DNA of 9,051 nucleotides. Source: Christensenella sp. UBA3770 (lineage in GTDB: Bacteria > Bacillota > Clostridia > Christensenellales > CAG-1252). The translations under genes were made by a program, and so were the position numbers. Where the stretch lies: assembly GCA_002371075.1 (NCBI GenBank), contig DFFS01000059.1, positions 1 to 9,051 of the forward strand, given 5' to 3'. Below the pieces are notes generated by a model that had not been told where the DNA came from, did not search any database, and worked only from the letters and a program-made list of their open reading frames with translations. Shown one piece after another: positions 5,783-9,051 of this stretch (the stretch's first letter is position 1; each line of letters opens with the position of its first letter).

Positions 5783-6961
5783 TTAATTATCCAACTTTTG
5801 ATCGCCAAACGCGATGAGTCCCTTTTTGCGCAACAGTTCGCTGACGACAAAACTGACCGCCGCCGGGATCACAAACAAGCAAAGTATTACCCCAAGTGCG
5901 ATCTTCCAACCCGGAAGACCCGCGCCCTGCGATGCCTCGACGGCGCCAAACACCCCCACCAAGCCGCTGGTACCCATACCGCCGCCGGCAGCGTTGCAAC
6001 GCAGGTCAAGCAGCACGGCAACCAAGCCGGACACCGCGCTTGCGACGATCTCGGGGACCATCACGATGGGTTTCTTCATAATATTGGGGATCTGCAGCAT
6101 GCTCGTGCCGATACCCTGTGAGATAAGCCCGCCGAAGCCGTTTTCACGGAAGGAAGCCACGGCAAAGCCGATCATATGCGCAGCGCATCCCGCGACAGCC
6201 GCGCCGCCCGCGATGGAGAGCGCGTCCGCGTACTTGGCGGAGACAGCCGCGGTAATGGCGATCCAAATTGCCGCGGAAGAGGTGGGCATCGTCAAAAGAA
6301 CGCCCATAATGACCGCGACGAAAACGCCGACGATGATCTTCACGGCAACGCCCGCCTCAATGGCAAGCGCGATGCCCGTGCCAAGCAGATCGATCAGTTT
6401 GATAAAGGGCCACGCAAGGAAGATGCCGCCCAAAACGAGGAGCATCATACCAAGCGGGACAAGCACGATGTCAAGCTTTGTCTTGCCCGCATAGAGCGAG
6501 GCGATCTCGATGGTGAAAAGCGAAAGCACATAGGAACCGATCGGGTTGCCCGGCGCGCCGAGAACAAAGGCAAACGCCGCCCCTTTGGTCAAAACCTCAA
6601 CGAGAGGCGCGGCAAACGCGCCGACCAAACCCGTGACAGCCGCCGTAAAGATCACAAGGGGTTTTGCGCCCAGCTTGTTTGCGATGCCTACGCCGATGCC
6701 GGCGCCCATCAGCGACTTTGCGATCTTTGAGATGACAAGAAGCGTTGCGGAAAAGGCGTTTTCACCGCACCAAGACGCGATCTGCGCCAAAATGGTGCCC
6801 GCGATCAGCGTGCAGAAAAGCCCCTGCGCCATGCCGGAAAAAGCATCGATAAACCACCTTTTCGCCAAGCCGGACAAAATGTCCTTTACGCTGCGCTTTT
6901 TGTCCGCCGAAGGCTGCTCTGCAGCGCCTTGCGCCTGCTGACTATGAATGTCATTTTCCAT
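5783..6961 (-). CDS. PfoR/PTS EIIC_2-family membrane protein
   Basis: A 392-residue polytopic inner-membrane protein. A hydrophilic, Gln/Ala-rich leader (1-33) precedes KRWFIDAFSGMAQGLF (34-49), a segment characteristic of the PTS_EIIC_2 / PfoR group (COG3641). About eight to ten hydrophobic segments follow, e.g. near 46-63, 70-95, 101-120, 128-155, 165-190, 205-245, 248-270, 303-320, 331-342 and 354-374, with many Gly/Ala residues. The family is annotated either as the permease domain of a sugar phosphotransferase system or, from C. perfringens PfoR, as a putative toxin regulator; the transported substrate is unknown. No EIIA or EIIB domain is fused or encoded nearby, so it is an orphan permease here. 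The ATG lies within the end of the patatin gene (11-nt overlap) behind GAGGAG (6969-6974), 7 nt away. Family call good, function open. Confidence 0.85.
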   Translation of the reverse strand: MENDIHSQQAQGAAEQPSADKKRSVKDILSGLAKRWFIDAFSGMAQGLFCTLIAGTILAQIASWCGENAFSATLLVISKIAKSLMGAGIGVGIANKLGAKPLVIFTAAVTGLVGAFAAPLVEVLTKGAAFAFVLGAPGNPIGSYVLSLFTIEIASLYAGKTKLDIVLVPLGMMLLVLGGIFLAWPFIKLIDLLGTGIALAIEAGVAVKIIVGVFVAVIMGVLLTMPTSSAAIWIAITAAVSAKYADALSIAGGAAVAGCAAHMIGFAVASFRENGFGGLISQGIGTSMLQIPNIMKKPIVMVPEIVASAVSGLVAVLLDLRCNAAGGGMGTSGLVGVFGAVEASQGAGLPGWKIALGVILCLFVIPAAVSFVVSELLRKKGLIAFGDQKLDN

Positions 6962-8084
6962 TTGTTATCTCCTCTTTCAAAAGACGTGCGATGGCAAGCA
7001 GATCTTCTGTTTCATCGCTCTGTTTTTTCAGGTCGAATTCCTTTTTCGCCGCAGCATCGGCAAAGTCCGTAAAACGATAGACCTTCCAGCGCTCAAGCGA
7101 GCCCAACGTTGCCACGTATTCGACAAACCTTGTCCATATTTCAACGAGCGTTGCGTCCTTACACTTTAGTTTCTCCGCAAGGAATGCGGTCAAGACCGCC
7201 GTCTTTTCGCGGAAAGAAGCGCAGAACTTCACGCCCGTATAAGCGATCGCCTTGTTTACGAAACGGCGATGTTTCCACAGCCAAAAGCGCAAACGGAGCT
7301 TTCCAAACGGCTTGATGTAGTATTTTTTGCCGTACAAGCCGTCGTATAAGCGCAAAACGTCGTAATATCCGAGGTTTAGGTCGTGCGTGATGGAAAAGTT
7401 GGAGAAGTTGATCGTATGTCCCACGCTTTCGGACGGGTCTATATACGTGACCTTGAGTCCCTTTTCCTCGTCCTCGTAGTGCAAATTGCCGCCCAGACGG
7501 ACCGCCGTGACGTCGGTATAGCCCGCGTTTGCAAGCATGCGGATCGGCAGGTTGTCCAAGATGCCGCCGTCGATGTAGCGCACGCCGTCGATCTCCACCT
7601 TTTTGAAGAAGGGCAACGCTGAGCTTGCCATAATGAAATCCACAAGTTGTCCCTTGGGGATATCCTCGATAAACAGCTCGCACAAGACGGGTTTGGTAAA
7701 ACTGCCTTTTGCCGTGACCAGCCCAAAACGAATGGGCGAGGCGCGCAAGGCGTCCTCATCCACGTGTTTTTCAATGATCGCGCGGATCTTGGAGGTATCC
7801 ACCCCCGAACGAAACGCCTCGATGGCGGTGGCGGCGATAGACCGAATGGTCAGGTTTTGCCCCTCCCCCTTTCGCTCCAACGGGAGCACGTCCGCAAAGT
7901 CAAGCTCCTTCCACAGATCATACAGCTCGTCCACCTTGCCAAGCGCATACATCGCCGCGTTGATGGAACCGACGGAAGTGCCCACGACGCAATCGAACCG
8001 ACAGCCCTTTTGCGTAAGGGCTTTCAGCACGCCCGCCTGAAAGGCGCCTTTTGCGCCGCCGCCTTGCAAGCAAAGAGCTTTCAT
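6951..8084 (-). CDS. patatin-like phospholipase
   Basis: A predicted cytoplasmic or membrane-associated serine acyl hydrolase (RssA-type patatin), 377 residues. Hallmarks are the oxyanion loop QGGGAKGAFQAG (7-18), the nucleophile elbow GTSVG (35-39, Ser37), the ASSALPFF segment (153-160) and the catalytic Asp172 in YIDGGILDNLP. Together they make the Ser-Asp dyad of patatins; no His is needed. Residues from about 230 to 377 lie beyond the core and are rich in aromatic and basic residues (e.g. RLRFWLWKHRR), possibly a membrane-contact or substrate-binding extension. The start was chosen at the ATG at 8084: it makes an ATGA overlap with the preceding gene, has GGGGG 6 nt upstream, and places the GGGAKG loop at the usual distance from the N-terminus. 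An in-frame TTG at 8114 would add ten residues without support. Substrate is unknown. Confidence 0.9.
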   Translation of the reverse strand: MKALCLQGGGAKGAFQAGVLKALTQKGCRFDCVVGTSVGSINAAMYALGKVDELYDLWKELDFADVLPLERKGEGQNLTIRSIAATAIEAFRSGVDTSKIRAIIEKHVDEDALRASPIRFGLVTAKGSFTKPVLCELFIEDIPKGQLVDFIMASSALPFFKKVEIDGVRYIDGGILDNLPIRMLANAGYTDVTAVRLGGNLHYEDEEKGLKVTYIDPSESVGHTINFSNFSITHDLNLGYYDVLRLYDGLYGKKYYIKPFGKLRLRFWLWKHRRFVNKAIAYTGVKFCASFREKTAVLTAFLAEKLKCKDATLVEIWTRFVEYVATLGSLERWKVYRFTDFADAAAKKEFDLKKQSDETEDLLAIARLLKEEITNGK

Positions 8085-8938
8085 CGCCGTCCCCCGAGCT
8101 TGTTCTTCACACAAGCTTCATACAAAAGCACCGTCCCCGCAACGCCCACGTTCAAAGAATCGCATTGTCCGAGCATGGGGATCGCAACGAGATCGACGGG
8201 CTTGTCGTACCACACGCGGCTGATACCGTAACGCTCGCTGCCCATCACGAAAGCGACACGCTTGCCGAAGGGCAACTCGTAATACATCTTTTCCGCCCTG
8301 CTGTCCGCAAGGTAAACGGTGAACTTTTTGCTTTGCAAATAGGCAAAACAGTCGTCCACGCTTTCAAACTCCACGATCGGCACGTGAAACGCAGCGCCCA
8401 TCGTGCTGTGGATAAACTTGGGGTGCGTCAAACGCGCTTTGCGGTTGACGATAAACACCGCGTCCGCCCCCGCGCCGTCCGCAACGCGCACGAGCGTGCC
8501 CATATTGCCGGGGATCTCCACCCCGTCAAGGATCAAAACCACCGCCTTGTCGTCAAAGACAAGGTCGGAACGCGACCACTCTTTCATTTTGCAGATCGCG
8601 ATGACCCCGTCCGGCTTATCCTTTTCGGCGATCTTGCCGAAAACCTTTGCGCTGACCGTATAAGCGTTTTGCGCAAGCGGGAGCATCTTTTCGATCAAAT
8701 GAACGCATTCAAGCGTATAAACGCATTCCGGCGCGACAAGAAGCGTCTCCACCTCGATGCCGTCCTTGACTGCGAGAGAACAAAGCCAAAACCCTTCCGC
8801 AACAAAGAGCCTCCGCGGATTCGGCTTGGAATTCGTTTGAATGCTTTTCACCGTCTTAATGGCGGCATGTCCTTCGCCGACGTTCAAAAGCCTCGCCGGA
8901 GAAAGAATTTGATCCAATCTCTCGCTGATCTCCGCCAT
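8081..8938 (-). CDS. SpoU/TrmH-family RNA 2'-O-ribose methyltransferase
   Basis: An S-adenosylmethionine-dependent enzyme of the SPOUT class, predicted to methylate the 2'-OH of a ribose in rRNA or tRNA. The 285 residues split into an N-terminal RNA-substrate-binding domain (about 25-115, with the FVAEGF signature at 45-50) and a C-terminal knotted methyltransferase domain (about 133-280). The three SpoU motifs are present: motif 1 NMGTLVR (145-151), motif 2 GSERYGIS (233-240) and motif 3 SLNVGVAGTVLLYE (261-274). The last has Gly where many relatives have Ser (SLNVS). This matches the general COG0566 layout (RlmB/TsnR-like); the target nucleotide cannot be told. The gene starts 3 nt after the leuS stop, its weak AGG ribosome site lying in the leuS end, and it overlaps the patatin gene by ATGA, so it is probably co-transcribed with both. 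Confidence 0.92.
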   Translation of the reverse strand: MAEISERLDQILSPARLLNVGEGHAAIKTVKSIQTNSKPNPRRLFVAEGFWLCSLAVKDGIEVETLLVAPECVYTLECVHLIEKMLPLAQNAYTVSAKVFGKIAEKDKPDGVIAICKMKEWSRSDLVFDDKAVVLILDGVEIPGNMGTLVRVADGAGADAVFIVNRKARLTHPKFIHSTMGAAFHVPIVEFESVDDCFAYLQSKKFTVYLADSRAEKMYYELPFGKRVAFVMGSERYGISRVWYDKPVDLVAIPMLGQCDSLNVGVAGTVLLYEACVKNKLGGRR

Positions 8939-8941
8939 ACG

Positions 8942-9051
8942 TTACCTGACGATAAAGTTTACGATCTTACCGGGAACGTAAATGACTTTGACGATCTGTT
9001 TTCCATCAAATTGCGCCTTTAAGTCCCCGCCCAGCACAAGTTCTACGACCT
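8942..9051 (-). CDS. leuS: leucyl-tRNA synthetase, C-terminal end (partial)
   Basis: Only the last 35 codons are in the window; the gene runs off the right edge. The reading frame is uninterrupted to a TAA at 8944-8942. The terminal segment [20 protein letters not shown] closely matches the known end of bacterial LeuRS (compare [20 protein letters not shown] in E. coli, quoted from memory), which forms the tail of the C-terminal tRNA-contacting domain. LeuRS charges tRNA-Leu with leucine in the cytoplasm. It appears to be the most upstream gene visible in this transcriptional unit; its promoter lies outside the window. Confidence 0.9.
   Translation of the reverse strand, partial: [35 protein letters not shown]

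Noticed and set aside
5787..5800. GATAAT-like -10 sequence just before pepF
   Set aside because: There is no TTGACA-like box 16-18 nt upstream, and the start would fall in or beside the pepF ribosome site; operon read-through explains expression better.
5814..6494. Plus-strand open frames opposite the EIIC-like permease
   Set aside because: The Pro/Ser/Thr-rich translation is the mirror of Gly/Ala-rich membrane helices on the other strand; no motif or ribosome site supports it.
8085..8114. Longer patatin start at an in-frame TTG (ten extra residues)
   Set aside because: The TTG has no good Shine-Dalgarno, while the ATG at 8084 has GGGGG at proper spacing, forms an ATGA overlap and matches the normal patatin N-terminus.
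8051..9022. Long open frame on the plus strand (about 323 codons) opposite the RNA methyltransferase
   Set aside because: It lies antisense to a gene with all three SpoU motifs and to the leuS end. Its translation is rich in Arg/His/Val with no recognisable motif, as expected from the reversed codon bias of the real genes.
1..9051. Possible defence island, prophage, CRISPR or mobile element
   Set aside because: No repeats with spacers, transposase, integrase, restriction, toxin-antitoxin or phage genes were found. The patatin is next to housekeeping genes, with no nucleotidyltransferase (CBASS-type) partner.

Overview
The window is a tightly packed, single-strand stretch of bacterial chromosome. 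All ten genes that can be supported, one of them cut by the right edge, lie on the minus strand, so transcription runs from right to left. The gene content suggests a moderately GC-rich anaerobic member of the Firmicutes, probably class Clostridia: a PepF oligopeptidase, a PfoR-like EIIC membrane protein, a DnaB with an acidic tail, and strong AAGGAG/GGAGG ribosome binding sites. This placement is an inference from gene families and signals; no rRNA or other marker is present. There are no tRNAs, rRNAs, CRISPR arrays, insertion sequences or signs of recent transfer.

In the order of transcription, the 3' end of leuS (leucyl-tRNA synthetase) enters from the right edge. It is followed by a SpoU-family RNA 2'-O-methyltransferase, a patatin-like phospholipase, a PfoR/EIIC_2-type membrane permease, the M3 peptidase PepF, an unrecognised signal-peptide plus C-terminal-TM protein, the replicative helicase DnaB, a compact Sfp-type phosphopantetheinyl transferase and an acyl carrier protein. 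Gaps are 16 nt or less. Four junctions overlap: ATGA at methyltransferase/patatin, PepF/membrane protein and DnaB/PPTase, and 11 nt at patatin/EIIC. At PepF and acpP the Shine-Dalgarno sequence overlaps the stop codon of the gene before. This looks like one long transcriptional unit with translational coupling.

After acpP the pattern changes. A 9-bp stem-loop spans the acpP stop codon. It is followed by the largest gap (about 75 nt), which holds a near-consensus sigma-A promoter and strong RBS for a last gene, an HSL/BD-FAE-like alpha/beta hydrolase. A classic rho-independent terminator at the left edge ends the unit. A second promoter-like sequence (TTGAGT-17-TATAAT) lies within the transmembrane codons of the membrane-protein gene and could give dnaB its own transcription start.

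Functionally, the window mixes housekeeping genes (leuS, dnaB, acpP) with hydrolytic and membrane functions. The one clear biochemical pair is the PPTase and the ACP it presumably activates. I see no convincing new defence or mobile system. The less ordinary items are the compact PPTase beside acpP, the unrecognised membrane protein, the embedded dnaB promoter candidate and the placement of dnaB in this cluster.
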